Shown in pieces: positions 17,120 through 26,536 of a DNA stretch of 64,000 nt (the first letter of the stretch is position 1; each line of letters opens with the position of its first letter). This DNA is from Bacteroidota bacterium (GTDB lineage Bacteria; Bacteroidota; Bacteroidia; Sphingobacteriales; Sphingobacteriaceae): assembly GCA_013286565.1 (NCBI GenBank), contig JABDFM010000004.1, forward strand, positions 1 through 64,000, read 5' to 3'. The notes beneath the pieces are model-generated. The model was not told the origin of the DNA. It saw nothing but the letters and a program-made list of their open reading frames with translations, and did not search any database. Made by a program: the position numbers and the translations under genes.

Positions 17120-17644
17120 ATGGATAAAGAAGTGACTAATGAGGGGCAGCAGGAGCAGGAATTGAAGTCGGCGCTGGAGTTTGAAAAAACTTTGGCCGAC
17201 CATTTCGCAGTAATGGTGACGGACCTGCTGGGCAGCATCGGTTTTTTGGTGGGGTACATGGTGATGTTCACGGTGTGGATATGCTGGAACCTGAATTTTA
17301 TCCCCGGTTTAAAGCCGTTCGACCCGTTCCCTTTCCCGATACTGATCATGGTGGTTTCTATTTTCGCCATCGTGCTGTCGGTTTCGGTGCTCATTAACCA
17401 GAACCGCCAGGGCAGGATAGAGAAGATCAGGCGGCAGGTGGAGTTCGAAGTAAACGTGCGCGCCGAAACGGAGATCACCAAAATGCTAACCATGCTGCAC
17501 GAAATTCAACAGAAAATGGGTCTGGGCGATACCGTGGATAAGGAACTGGACAACATGAAGGAACCGCTCGACATTAAACAGCTGCACCAGGTGATAGACG
17601 AAAATGAAAGCAGCGGTGCGGCTGCTGCGGACGTGGAGAAGTAG
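17120..17644 (+). CDS. DUF1003 membrane protein
   Basis: 174 residues. Two hydrophobic segments (GFLVGYMVMFTVWICWNLNF and PILIMVVSIFAIVLSVSVLI) are joined by a loop FIPGLKPFDPFPF, which is the DUF1003 signature (Wx(N)xxxxPxxxxFDPYPF). A highly charged coiled-coil tail follows (QGRIEKIRRQVEFEVNVRAE). ATG 17120 is used; upstream codons look non-coding. Function unknown. A strong hairpin terminator lies downstream. Confidence 0.85.
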   Translation: MDKEVTNEGQQEQELKSALEFEKTLADHFAVMVTDLLGSIGFLVGYMVMFTVWICWNLNFIPGLKPFDPFPFPILIMVVSIFAIVLSVSVLINQNRQGRIEKIRRQVEFEVNVRAETEITKMLTMLHEIQQKMGLGDTVDKELDNMKEPLDIKQLHQVIDENESSGAAAADVEK

Positions 17645-17720
17645 TTTGCAGTTATTAGTTTGCAGTTGGCAATAGAAAACCTGCCTCTACGGCGAATCAA
17701 GATGCCAGAGGTATGCTAAC

Positions 17721-17757
17721 AAAAAAGCCGGTACCTTTTGAGGATACTGGCTTTTGT
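17721..17757. terminator. Bidirectional terminator between DUF1003 and GH13 genes
   Basis: Stem AAAAGCCGGTACC paired with GGATACTGGCTTTT, one G-T pair and one mismatch, small loop, A-run on one side and T-run on the other. It can serve both convergent genes. Confidence 0.75.
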
Positions 17758-17770
17758 ATGTGGATTAACA

Positions 17771-17802
17771 CACATTTTCCCCTCTCGAGAGGGGAAAATG
17801 TG
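17771..17802. repeat. 32-bp perfect palindrome next to the GH13 stop codon
   Basis: The arm CACATTTTCCCCTCTC is followed at once by its exact reverse complement, with CTCGAG at the centre and no loop. It begins one base beyond the stop codon of the GH13 gene. It has no adjoining T-run, so it may be a repeat of the C/T-rich palindromic kind or part of a composite terminator. Confidence 0.8.
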
Positions 17803-17803
17803 G

Positions 17804-19735
17804 TTAGTGCAAAGGCGTATTGCTGTACAGGTGATACTCGCCGGGGGCAAGTGTCATCGTAAAGGGAAGTGCAGTTACGTTGATGGTGGTACCGGTGAAA
17901 TTGTCGGTATAGGTACCTATTGCTGGAAACTGCACGGGTACTGTTTGGCTAACTACATCAAAGTTACCCAGTACTTCCACCTGAGTGCCATCGGCGCCGA
18001 GCAACTGGATGAACTTTACTACACCGCTAAGATTATAGGTGTAAGTGGTAGTAGTGAAAACCGGGTTATTGATCTTCCACTTGATCATTTTGGCGTAAGT
18101 GGCATACAGGTGGCGACGGTTGGGGTCCTGCATGTATTCCCAATGCGGGAGCTTATCGGCCAGTCGGCCGGCGCTATCGATACTCATATCGTATCCTCGC
18201 TCACCAAACTGCCATACCATTTTTGGTCCGGGCGATGAGAACATGAAGGCGGCGCCCATTTCATCGCGCTTGAGCCCGGTGGGTAGGCTCTTGATATTGT
18301 AGCTACCATCGGGGCTGCTATTGCCATACTTATTATTTTTATACTGAAGGCGCTCCTCATCGTGGCTTTCAAAATAAGCCACCAGGTTGTATGGCGCTGT
18401 AAAGCTATATTGATCATAAAACAAACCGCCCAGGTCCCATGAGCCGCCACTATCATTATAGCTCATTAAGGCCTGCTCGCCGGGTGTGCTCAGGTTGGTC
18501 CACATCATCATACCCTGGTTTGCCAATATTGACTCTTCCTGGTTAACGGCAAAATATTCCAATATCACATAAAAGTTAGGGTCGATGCTTTTCATGTAGG
18601 TATTGTAATTTTCCCAAATGGCTACACGGCTTGGATCATAAGCGGCCCAGGCGCCTTCGTTAGTAGTTCCTGAATTGGTTTGGGTATAGCCTTTGGCTTC
18701 ATCAAAGCGGTAACCATCTATGTGGTATTCATTGATCCAGTATTTCATTACATTTTTGGTAAAATACTGGGTTGCGGCGCTCTGATGATTCATTTGATAG
18801 CCAACTGCATCAGGGTGCATGATTGCTACATCGAGCCAGGGATTATTTGCCGCTGGTGTATTAGTGGCCGAGTTCCAGTACATCTGTGCCAGCGGCGATG
18901 AACCAAACTGATCTTCCAGCACAATATCCTGTATCACCGCGATACCCTTTGAATGGCAGGCATCAATAAATGCTTTGTAATCGTTTTTAGTACCGTAATA
19001 TTTATCCAGCGCAAACATAAAGTTGGAGTTATAACCCCAAGAGTCGTTTCCTTCAAACTCATTAACAGGCAACAGCTCAACGGCGTTTACACCCAGCCTT
19101 ACTAAGTAGTTAAGTGTATCGGTGAGGGTTTGGTAAGCATGGGTTCCTACAAAATCGCGCACCAACAATTCGTAAACCACCAGGTTTTTGGGAGCAGCAC
19201 GTGTAAAATTGGTAGTTTTCCAGCTATAAGCCGGCTGGCCGTACCAGAATGTGCTTACAATGCCGGTAGTTAAGCCGGTAGGATAAGCCTTCAGGTTTGG
19301 ATAAACCGTGGTCGGGATACCAGGGTCGTTGGCAGGGTCGAGTACTTTTTCTGTATAAGGGTCGGCCACTTTAAGATTACCATCTATCAAATATTGGTAA
19401 GCATATTCTTTTGTTGGGTCGAGGTTATCTATCTGCACCCACCAGCGTGTACCATCGACGGAATTCTTCATGGTGTAAGCTGAACCTCCAGTCCAATTAT
19501 TAAAATCACCTAATACCGTAACCGATTTTTTACTTGGCGCATACAGGTTGAAGATCACTGATTTACCCCCATTAATGAAGGTGACCCCATCAGTAGAACC
19601 GGCGGGTGGATCTACGCCTTTCGGGTTACCGGTAACGTTCCCGGTATTACCGCCAGAATTATTTTCTTTTTTACATGCAGTACAGCAAATTAGCATCACC
19701 GCAACCAGCAACAGGTGGAAAAATCTTGTTCTCAT
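17804..19735 (-). CDS. Alpha-amylase family (GH13) lipoprotein
   Basis: 643 residues. A lipoprotein signal ends in the lipobox LICCTAC with lipidated Cys21. An N-terminal immunoglobulin-like/CBM48-type domain follows (SVTVLGDFNNW near residue 75), then a GH13 barrel with the nucleophile in GYRFDEAKG (Asp345), the acid/base Glu in VILEYFAV (Glu393) and the transition-state Asp in FESHDEE (Asp459). A C-terminal beta domain closes the chain. All three catalytic residues are present, so it should hydrolyse or transfer alpha-glucans at the cell surface or in the periplasm. It is not inside a sus-type cluster. The start fits the signal peptide. Confidence 0.93.
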   Translation of the reverse strand: MRTRFFHLLLVAVMLICCTACKKENNSGGNTGNVTGNPKGVDPPAGSTDGVTFINGGKSVIFNLYAPSKKSVTVLGDFNNWTGGSAYTMKNSVDGTRWWVQIDNLDPTKEYAYQYLIDGNLKVADPYTEKVLDPANDPGIPTTVYPNLKAYPTGLTTGIVSTFWYGQPAYSWKTTNFTRAAPKNLVVYELLVRDFVGTHAYQTLTDTLNYLVRLGVNAVELLPVNEFEGNDSWGYNSNFMFALDKYYGTKNDYKAFIDACHSKGIAVIQDIVLEDQFGSSPLAQMYWNSATNTPAANNPWLDVAIMHPDAVGYQMNHQSAATQYFTKNVMKYWINEYHIDGYRFDEAKGYTQTNSGTTNEGAWAAYDPSRVAIWENYNTYMKSIDPNFYVILEYFAVNQEESILANQGMMMWTNLSTPGEQALMSYNDSGGSWDLGGLFYDQYSFTAPYNLVAYFESHDEERLQYKNNKYGNSSPDGSYNIKSLPTGLKRDEMGAAFMFSSPGPKMVWQFGERGYDMSIDSAGRLADKLPHWEYMQDPNRRHLYATYAKMIKWKINNPVFTTTTYTYNLSGVVKFIQLLGADGTQVEVLGNFDVVSQTVPVQFPAIGTYTDNFTGTTINVTALPFTMTLAPGEYHLYSNTPLH

Positions 19736-19890
19736 TCTCTTTTCATTTTATAATTGGCCTATAAATCTAAGTTGATTTTTTCATTTTCAGGCAATAATCA
19801 AGAAAATAAAATGGTTTAAAGGCGATTTTATCGCTTTCATTTTTCTTTTATTCATAGTTTACCTTAAAATAAGCGGAATGATGGATGGGG

Positions 19891-20259
19891 TTATTTGGCA
19901 AACTTCTCAACCATTGCAACCAATTCTACCAGGTCAAATGGCTTTCTGAGGTAACCATCTGCCAGGCCCGCTTCCGAAATTTCTTTGATATTGCTAACTG
20001 CCGAAACTATAATTATGGGTATATGACTTGTGGCGGGATCTGATTTTAACTGCCTGCTTATCTGCTCGCCGTTGGCATCGCTTTTCCAGTCGCTCAGCCA
20101 ATTATCCAGCAATATCAGGTTGGGTTTATGATGATTGAGCTGTTTAAGTATCCTAGCATCTTCTGATGCGATCACTTCATAATTTTCTTCTTGCAGGGCG
20201 TAAACTATAGTTTCTCTGATGTCAGTATCATCTTCAATTACCATAATTTTTTTGCCCAT
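19891..20259 (-). CDS. Single-domain response regulator (CheY-like)
   Basis: 122 residues, receiver domain only. Acidic pair near residues 10-11 (IEDDTD), phospho-acceptor Asp52 in LILLDNWLSDW, Ser86 in IIVSAVS and Lys106 in YLRKPFDLVEL. No output domain, so it signals by protein interaction or as a phosphorelay step. No histidine kinase is adjacent. It resembles the two receivers near the window end, sharing the KPFD tail. Confidence 0.9.
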   Translation of the reverse strand: MGKKIMVIEDDTDIRETIVYALQEENYEVIASEDARILKQLNHHKPNLILLDNWLSDWKSDANGEQISRQLKSDPATSHIPIIIVSAVSNIKEISEAGLADGYLRKPFDLVELVAMVEKFAK

Positions 20260-20421
20260 AATGTCTTTTAAGCTAATCTACGGATGGTATCATCCTTTAA
20301 TAACTGTATTAACACCATAAGATACCCCTTTTGTTTTAAGTAAATTTTTTTTATTTAAAGCAGGATTAAAAATCAGGTTATCAGGACAATGCGGATGCTT
20401 CAGGAGCCCAAAACAAAAGGA

Positions 20422-21000
20422 TTAATTGGAGCCATAATAACACACCCGGCAGCGGGGTTCATAACTTTCCTTCTCGCCTAATAATATGGTTTCATCATCA
20501 GGTACCAGGCGATACGAATATAGAGCAGGGTTGCCGCATTTTACACAAACGGCATATACCTTGGTTATTGATTCGGCAATGGCCATTATAGCGGGAATAG
20601 GGCCAAAAGGGTTCCCTTTAAAATCCATATCCAGGCCAGCTACAATTACCCGCACTCCTTTGTTGGCCAGCATGGTGCACACATTGGGTAATTCATCATC
20701 AAAAAACTGCGCTTCGTCAATGCCGACTACCTGTACCTGGCTGCCTAACAATAATATGGACGAAGAAGTATCAACGGCGGTGGACTGTATAGAATTGGCA
20801 TTGTGCGATACTACCGCGTTTTGATCAAACCGGGTATCGGTTTTGGGCTTAAATATCTCAACCGATAGTTTCGCGATCTGGGCCCGCCTTAATCTGCGTA
20901 TCAGTTCCTCTGTTTTACCCGAAAACATGGAGCCGCAAATAACTTCAATACTGCCTCCAAATTCACTTTTTCTCTTAAAAACGTCGTCGCTATTAAACAT
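20422..21000 (-). CDS. tdk: Thymidine kinase
   Basis: 192 residues, type II TK1-like. Walker [20 protein letters not shown] near residue 25, [10 protein letters not shown] in the middle, the thymidine-binding region [14 protein letters not shown], and a C-terminal zinc site with CVKCG and CRVC. It phosphorylates thymidine in the pyrimidine salvage pathway. ATG 21000 ([11 protein letters not shown]) fits the family start. Divergent from the hypothetical gene at 21072. Confidence 0.95.
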   Translation of the reverse strand: MFNSDDVFKRKSEFGGSIEVICGSMFSGKTEELIRRLRRAQIAKLSVEIFKPKTDTRFDQNAVVSHNANSIQSTAVDTSSSILLLGSQVQVVGIDEAQFFDDELPNVCTMLANKGVRVIVAGLDMDFKGNPFGPIPAIMAIAESITKVYAVCVKCGNPALYSYRLVPDDETILLGEKESYEPRCRVCYYGSN

Positions 21001-21071
21001 TGCTGATTGCTGATTGCGGGCAAATATCATAATTTAATATTATTTTTGATAAGGATTTTCAACATACCGCC

Positions 21072-22031
21072 ATGAAGCAACAGGAAGTTTTTAAAAAGAT
21101 AGGCATTATTATAAAAGAGCTAAACGAACAATACAACTATTTGGAAGGTGCAACAGAGCAGCTTAACGATCTGGAGTTGGAGCTTTTTGTTGCCAATGCC
21201 CATTTCCTTGCAGAACATTCGGAAGTATTACGCAAGCTGAATTTACAAAACACCCCGGAGGCTGCAGCAACCCCTAAACCAGTAACAAGCAACAAGGAGA
21301 AATATTTTGAACCTGTAGTACATCAGGCACCTCCACCGATTGAGATGGAAACAGAAGTTACTGAAACACCAGACCCACCATCGGTTGATTTACCTGCAAA
21401 ACCTGTTGAAGCAAAAGCAGCCAAGAGCAATACAGAAGATAATCCGGTACCACATATTGAGATTGGGAGCAGCGGTGGGGCCGATGATGATTTTTCATAT
21501 GTCAGGCCGCAGGAGCCAGAGACTATAAGGCATGAGCTAATACTGGATGAAACACAAAACTGGGACGATGAGGATGATGAAGGGTTTATTAGTGAAGAAT
21601 TGACCGAGGAGGAAATAATAGATATACCACCTGTTAAAGCAGCAAAAACAGAAACTAAAAAACCTGTAATTGAAAAACCTGAGGCCAAAGCTAAAATTGA
21701 AGATACACGGGAAGAACCGCTTACGATCAATCAAAAAATGTCGGCACAGCTCAATAAGTCTGGCAGCAGGGTAACAGAGCAGCTGCATACGCAAACCATC
21801 AGCGACCTTAAACAAGCGATCACTTTAAATGACAAACTGTTATATATTAAAGACCTTTTTAATGGTTACAGCCTGGCCTACAGCGAGGCTATAGAGATAT
21901 TAAACCGTCTGAGTACTTTTGAAGAAGCCGAAAAGTTTTTACAAAGTAGCTATGCCGTTAAAAATGAATGGGGAAGCAAACAGACTACAGTTGACAAATT
22001 TTATGATCTGCTGAAAAGGCGGTATTTGTAG
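21072..22031 (+). CDS. Conserved hypothetical protein with acidic linker
   Basis: 319 residues in three parts. An N-terminal helical segment of about 55 residues (KKIGIIIKELNEQYNYLEGA) is followed by roughly 180 residues of Pro/Glu/Asp/Lys-rich, probably disordered sequence (WDDEDDEGFISEELTEEEII). The C-terminal helical domain (LKQAITLNDKLLYIKDLFNG and a final FYDLLKRRYL) resembles the tails of uncharacterised Bacteroidota proteins that I recall but cannot name. No signal peptide. Divergent neighbour of tdk. Function unknown. Confidence 0.75.
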   Translation: MKQQEVFKKIGIIIKELNEQYNYLEGATEQLNDLELELFVANAHFLAEHSEVLRKLNLQNTPEAAATPKPVTSNKEKYFEPVVHQAPPPIEMETEVTETPDPPSVDLPAKPVEAKAAKSNTEDNPVPHIEIGSSGGADDDFSYVRPQEPETIRHELILDETQNWDDEDDEGFISEELTEEEIIDIPPVKAAKTETKKPVIEKPEAKAKIEDTREEPLTINQKMSAQLNKSGSRVTEQLHTQTISDLKQAITLNDKLLYIKDLFNGYSLAYSEAIEILNRLSTFEEAEKFLQSSYAVKNEWGSKQTTVDKFYDLLKRRYL

Positions 22032-22095
22032 TGGTGTTAATGACGTTTTTCATTTAAACACATATATTGTATATTTGTATTAAGAGAAATTTATC

Positions 22096-22308
22096 ATGCT
22101 TACTGCTATTAAAGGATATTATGAAAAAGGACAAATCATCCTAAAGGAAGATGCTCCTGTTCTGTCAAAAACCGATGTTATCATCACCTTCCTTACCGAA
22201 GATGGTGTAAAAGCAAATGGTAAAAGGATTCCGGGTGGCTTAAAAGGAAAAGTATCTCTTCCTGATGATTTTAATGAGCCATTGGATGATCTTAAAGATT
22301 ATATGTAA
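22096..22308 (+). CDS. Probable antitoxin, DUF2281-like
   Basis: 70 residues: MLTAIKGYYEKGQIILKEDA, then DVIITFLTED and a C-terminal tail PLDDLKDYM. The N-terminal strand pair (IKGxYxxGxIxLxE) is typical of the small swapped-hairpin antitoxin-like proteins paired with PIN toxins, and the acidic tail would bind the toxin. Its stop overlaps the start of the PIN gene (TAATG). Confidence 0.75.
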   Translation: MLTAIKGYYEKGQIILKEDAPVLSKTDVIITFLTEDGVKANGKRIPGGLKGKVSLPDDFNEPLDDLKDYM

Positions 22309-22715
22309 TGGCTGACATGCGTTATCTCTTAGACACGCACAGCTTGATCTGGTTTCAGGAAAATAATCCAAAAATCCCTAAACAGGTAATGAGGATAATT
22401 CAGCAACCTGATAACATTATCCTATTCAGCCAGATTAGTTTATTTGAGATCACTATTAAACAAAAAATTGGTAAACTGCCCGCATTTTATGCAACGATTG
22501 AAGAAATTTATCAGCAAGCTATAAATGATGGCTTTACTTTCTTATCTATTCTTAACCACCATATTTATAATTATGATAAAGTTCCACTCATAAGAGATCA
22601 CCGTGATCCGTTTGATCGCTTACTCATAGCAACAGCATTAGAAGAAAATGCCATTATATTATCTGCTGATGAACAACTCCAGGTCTATAATGATCTTGTT
22701 AAAATAACCTGGTAA
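22308..22715 (+). CDS. PIN-domain toxin, VapC-like
   Basis: 135 residues with the PIN acidic residues: Asp in RYLLDTHSLIW, Glu in SLFEITIKQK, and the DPFDRLLIATA plus SADEQL segments near the C-terminus. This is the single-domain ribonuclease fold of type II toxins that cut RNA. It is translationally coupled to the upstream antitoxin. Two-gene module with no neighbours in common with its flanks, consistent with horizontal spread. Confidence 0.85.
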   Translation: MADMRYLLDTHSLIWFQENNPKIPKQVMRIIQQPDNIILFSQISLFEITIKQKIGKLPAFYATIEEIYQQAINDGFTFLSILNHHIYNYDKVPLIRDHRDPFDRLLIATALEENAIILSADEQLQVYNDLVKITW

Positions 22716-22747
22716 TTCTGCAATATATTGAATATGCTGAAGCGGCG

Positions 22748-24025
22748 TTACGCATAGATCATTCCCATACGGTTTGAATCGAGCTTGATCAGCACAAAGA
22801 TCATAATAGTAAAACTAAGCAACGAAGAACCCCCATAGCTGATCAAAGGCAGAGGGATGCCGATTGAAGGCACTACGCCGATGGTCATACCAATATTGAT
22901 GATGACGTGGAAAAAGATAACAGAGGCAACCCCGTAGGCATAAATACGCGAGAACGGCGATCGCTGTCGCTCAGCGATCCTGATGATACGCAATACTAAA
23001 AACAGGTATAGTCCCAAAACTACTATCGAACCGGCAAAACCCCACTCCTCGCCCACTGTGCAAAAAATAAAATCGGTGCTTTGCTCGGGCACAAATGAAT
23101 ACTTGGTTTGGGTACCCTGCATATAGCCTCTACCCCACATTTTACCAGAGCCGATGGCGATCTTTGATTGGTTTACATTATATCCTTTGCCTTTGATGTC
23201 TTTGGTTATCCCCAATACAATATCGATACGTACTTTTTGATGCGGTTTTAAAATACTGGTATAAATAAACTTAACACTGAAAACAAATGCCACGCATATA
23301 GCAAGGCCGAGCATAATAACTCTTATCAGCTTCCTGTTCCGCCTGAAAAGGAGTATGATCAGCGCTGCCAGCAAGATAAGGCCACCAACTATAAACGTCA
23401 GGTTATTGAGCTTAAGGGTTAACACAAAAAGAGTGATGAACAAGCCTTCGAGTATTAAAAAATAGGGTGAAACACCTTCACGGTACAAAACAAATAAGAG
23501 CGTACTAAAAACAAGCGTAGAGCCGGCATCGGGTTGCAGCATGATCAAAAACATCGGGAAAACAATGATGGATGCCGCAATTAAAAAAGACTTGGTTTCT
23601 GCTACCCTCACATTAGTCCCGCTGAGATACCTGGCAAGGAGCAAACAGGTGCTAAACTTTGCAAACTCCGAGGGTTGCAGCCTGAACCCACCCCCCAATG
23701 ATATCCAGGCCTGGTTACCCCCTACATTGCGCCCTACTACCAAAACTGCCATCAGCAACAACATCGTTATACCATAAAAAACAGGCGCCAGGGTACTAAA
23801 GAACCGGGTTTCGAGCAAGAGAATAATGATGCCGACCAATATCCCCACCATAATATATAAAAACTGCTTGCCATAGTTGGTAGCAGTATCCATAAAATAG
23901 GGATGCTTCTCATCAAAAGCCGCCGAATGGATATTGAGCCACCCTATAGTACATAAGGCCAGATAAATGAACACCATTATCCAGTCCACATTAAAAAAGA
24001 AGCCGCGCTGCTGGTTAGTGTTCAT
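22748..24025 (-). CDS. rodA: Peptidoglycan polymerase RodA
   Basis: 425 residues with about ten membrane segments, SEDS family. Typical segments are GSGKMWGRGYMQGTQTKYSF, PEQSTDFIFCTVGEEWGF and the C-terminal PLISYGGSSLLSF. RodA polymerises glycan strands during elongation together with PBP2. The start overlaps the end of mrdA by 11 bp, and it is the last gene of the mreBCD-mrdA-rodA run. Compared with FtsW, the neighbourhood with PBP2 and MreBCD assigns it to the elongation machinery. Confidence 0.95.
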   Translation of the reverse strand: MNTNQQRGFFFNVDWIMVFIYLALCTIGWLNIHSAAFDEKHPYFMDTATNYGKQFLYIMVGILVGIIILLLETRFFSTLAPVFYGITMLLLMAVLVVGRNVGGNQAWISLGGGFRLQPSEFAKFSTCLLLARYLSGTNVRVAETKSFLIAASIIVFPMFLIMLQPDAGSTLVFSTLLFVLYREGVSPYFLILEGLFITLFVLTLKLNNLTFIVGGLILLAALIILLFRRNRKLIRVIMLGLAICVAFVFSVKFIYTSILKPHQKVRIDIVLGITKDIKGKGYNVNQSKIAIGSGKMWGRGYMQGTQTKYSFVPEQSTDFIFCTVGEEWGFAGSIVVLGLYLFLVLRIIRIAERQRSPFSRIYAYGVASVIFFHVIINIGMTIGVVPSIGIPLPLISYGGSSLLSFTIMIFVLIKLDSNRMGMIYA

Positions 24026-26021
24026 CGTCTTTCCTTTCTAACAGTGCTGCTACCAATTTTACCGGGGTAGCTTTTTTGTTTCTTTTAACAGGCGTATTTA
24101 TACGGGCTTTTTTATTTGAGCTGTCTGTCTTTAATTTCTTTAGAGTATCCTTAGGTGTTGGTTTCACCTTTCCCTTAATGCTATAATTACCCAAGTCGGG
24201 CAGCCTGTTGGCGTTGATAAACTGTTCGGGTGTAATGCCTGATTCACGGGTGGTAATACTATCTTTTAGATATTTTTCCACGATGAAGCTGGCTATAGGC
24301 GCTGCCCAGTGTGCGCCCTCGCCTGAGTTTTCCACGATCACTGCAATAGCTATTTTAGGGTTTTCACGTGGGGCGAAGGCTACAAACACCGAATGATCTT
24401 CTCCATGGTTATTCTGCGCCGTACCGGTTTTTCCGCACATTACTACGCCTGGTATTTTTGACAGAACAGCCGTACCACGTTCAACCACCGCCTGCATACC
24501 ATCAATAAGCGGTTCGAAATAAAGCGAGTCTATCCCTACATAATTTTTCACTCTATATTCCGGCTTTATGATCTCCTTTTCACCGATCGCTTTAATTAGA
24601 TGCGGCTTATAATAAAAGCCATGATTAGCTATTGTACACTCAATATTTGCCAATTGCAAAGGTGTGGCCAACAATTCGCCTTGCCCTATAGCCAATGAAA
24701 TAACCGTACTTGAACGCCAGCCGCCAGGGTGATAAATCTTGTCATAATGCGCCGTAGTGGGCACATTGCCTTTGCCTTCGCTCGGCATATCCAACCCCAG
24801 CCGCGAACCAAGCCCAAATTTAGTTACGTTATTTCTCCAGTTGGTAAAGGTAGTTGCTGTGTTTTTCACACCATAATAATTCATCAGTTTTTCAAATACC
24901 ATTGAAAAATACCCGTTGCATGATGCGGCTACCGCGCTAGTTAAATTGACGTTGCCGTGCGCTTCGTTATGAAAACATTTTATTTTGTGATTACCGGCCC
25001 AATAGTATCCGGGGCAATAATAAGAGGTTTGTGGTGTGATGATCCCCTCCTGCAATGCAATAAGCGCACTAAGCGGCTTAAAAGATGATCCCGGTGGATA
25101 ATACGCCTGTATGGGCCTGATAAAAAACGGCTTGTATGGACTTTTATAAAGCTCAGCAGCATTATTGCCCCGCTGGCGCCCTACCATCAGGTTTGGGTTA
25201 TAAGTGGGGCTGCTTACATAGCACAATATTTCGCCGGTGGATGGCTCAATAGCTACAATACTGCCCACCTTATTTTTCATCAGCTGTTCGCCTAACTTTT
25301 GTATACGGATATCCAATGATGATATCAGGCGTTCACCAGCTACGGCTGCAGTATCATAAGCGCCGTTTGCATACGAGCCTTTCTGCCTGCCACGTGAATC
25401 AACCATCAGGTTTTGTACACCATGCTGACCGCGAAGCGCATCTTCATAAGATTTTTCCACACCGGTGACACCAATGTAGTCGCCCGCACGGTAGTATTTG
25501 CCCGAACGCTTGATATCATTATCTGTTACCTCACCAATAAAGCCTAAAAACTGGGCAGCTACCGAATCAGGATAGGTACGCAGGTACCTGACTTCCGAAT
25601 AAAAACCCGGGAACTCTGATAAACGTTCCTGGAACGCCGCATATACCTGGGGAGATAGTTGCTTTTCAAAAATGGAGGCTAAATTGCGCGAGTACTTTAC
25701 CGCCTTTGTAAACTGCTTATTAAAATCGTCCTTGGTGATGCTTAGCAGCCTGCAAAACTCCAGCGTATCGAATGGCTTTACCTCTTTGGGGGTAACCCAA
25801 ATATCATAGAATGGTTCATTCTGTACCAGTGCTTTCTTGTTACGGTCGGTAATGGGGCCACGGGCCGGGTTGGTATATACCCTGCGCAATACATTGTCCT
25901 GGGCATATAAAAGATAGCGGTCGTCAATGATCTGGATATAGAATAGCCTGGCCAGCAATATGAATATCAGTGTTATAAATATCCCCGCAATAACATATCG
26001 CCGCTCAAAAAACTTGTTCAT
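24015..26021 (-). CDS. mrdA: Penicillin-binding protein 2 (elongation transpeptidase)
   Basis: 668 residues. N-terminal membrane anchor (YVIAGIFITLIFILLARLF), pedestal domain, then a transpeptidase domain with SxxK at Ser312 (PPGSSFKPLS), SCN at 367-369 (AASCNGYF) and KTGT at 531-534 (CGKTGTAQNN). All catalytic motifs are intact. It crosslinks peptidoglycan with RodA. A basic, Lys/Thr-rich tail of about 60 residues after the domain is a common extension. Overlaps mreD by 4 bp and rodA by 11 bp. Confidence 0.96.
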   Translation of the reverse strand: MNKFFERRYVIAGIFITLIFILLARLFYIQIIDDRYLLYAQDNVLRRVYTNPARGPITDRNKKALVQNEPFYDIWVTPKEVKPFDTLEFCRLLSITKDDFNKQFTKAVKYSRNLASIFEKQLSPQVYAAFQERLSEFPGFYSEVRYLRTYPDSVAAQFLGFIGEVTDNDIKRSGKYYRAGDYIGVTGVEKSYEDALRGQHGVQNLMVDSRGRQKGSYANGAYDTAAVAGERLISSLDIRIQKLGEQLMKNKVGSIVAIEPSTGEILCYVSSPTYNPNLMVGRQRGNNAAELYKSPYKPFFIRPIQAYYPPGSSFKPLSALIALQEGIITPQTSYYCPGYYWAGNHKIKCFHNEAHGNVNLTSAVAASCNGYFSMVFEKLMNYYGVKNTATTFTNWRNNVTKFGLGSRLGLDMPSEGKGNVPTTAHYDKIYHPGGWRSSTVISLAIGQGELLATPLQLANIECTIANHGFYYKPHLIKAIGEKEIIKPEYRVKNYVGIDSLYFEPLIDGMQAVVERGTAVLSKIPGVVMCGKTGTAQNNHGEDHSVFVAFAPRENPKIAIAVIVENSGEGAHWAAPIASFIVEKYLKDSITTRESGITPEQFINANRLPDLGNYSIKGKVKPTPKDTLKKLKTDSSNKKARINTPVKRNKKATPVKLVAALLERKDDEH

Positions 26022-26536
26022 TTACGCTCTTTTATCCTGTAAAATAAAAATCCCGACAGCAGCATCAAAAATACTGTAAATATAGAACTCATAAAAAAGC
26101 GCCCAAGTGTGTAGGGTATTTCTGAAAAGCGAAAAACCTCCAGGTTGAACAGGAAAAAATGATGAAAGAGCGTCAACGTTACCGAATAAGTTAAAAACCA
26201 CCTGAAGCCCATTACACTCAGCGTGGGTTCGGGTTCGTTATCAAAGCCTTCTTTTTGTACGGTGATGCTGATGAATAATATTCTTACAAATGCCAGCAGT
26301 ACGCACGAGGCAGCATGCAGACCGGGTGTATCATAAAAGGCATCAATAGTGAGCCCCAATATGAACGACAGTGCAAACAGCAATACATTGGGTATCTCAA
26401 ATGGCAATAACAAGATAAATAATATGTACAGGTATGGTGTAGATATATTGTACAGGGTGATATTTTTCAATAAAAACACCTGCATAAAAACCAGCACTAT
26501 AAACCTCAACAGGTTGATCAGGATCGTTCTACTCAT
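26018..26536 (-). CDS. mreD: Rod shape-determining protein MreD
   Basis: 172 residues, almost entirely hydrophobic, with about five or six membrane segments (LLRFIVLVFMQVFLLKNITL, YLYILFILLLPFEIPNVLLF, and GLTIDAFYDTPGLHAAS as the conserved loop). ATG 26536 gives MSRTILINLLRF; the longer frame adds only basic residues. Overlaps mreC by 8 bp. Inner-membrane part of the elongasome. Confidence 0.9.
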   Translation of the reverse strand: MSRTILINLLRFIVLVFMQVFLLKNITLYNISTPYLYILFILLLPFEIPNVLLFALSFILGLTIDAFYDTPGLHAASCVLLAFVRILFISITVQKEGFDNEPEPTLSVMGFRWFLTYSVTLTLFHHFFLFNLEVFRFSEIPYTLGRFFMSSIFTVFLMLLSGFLFYRIKERK

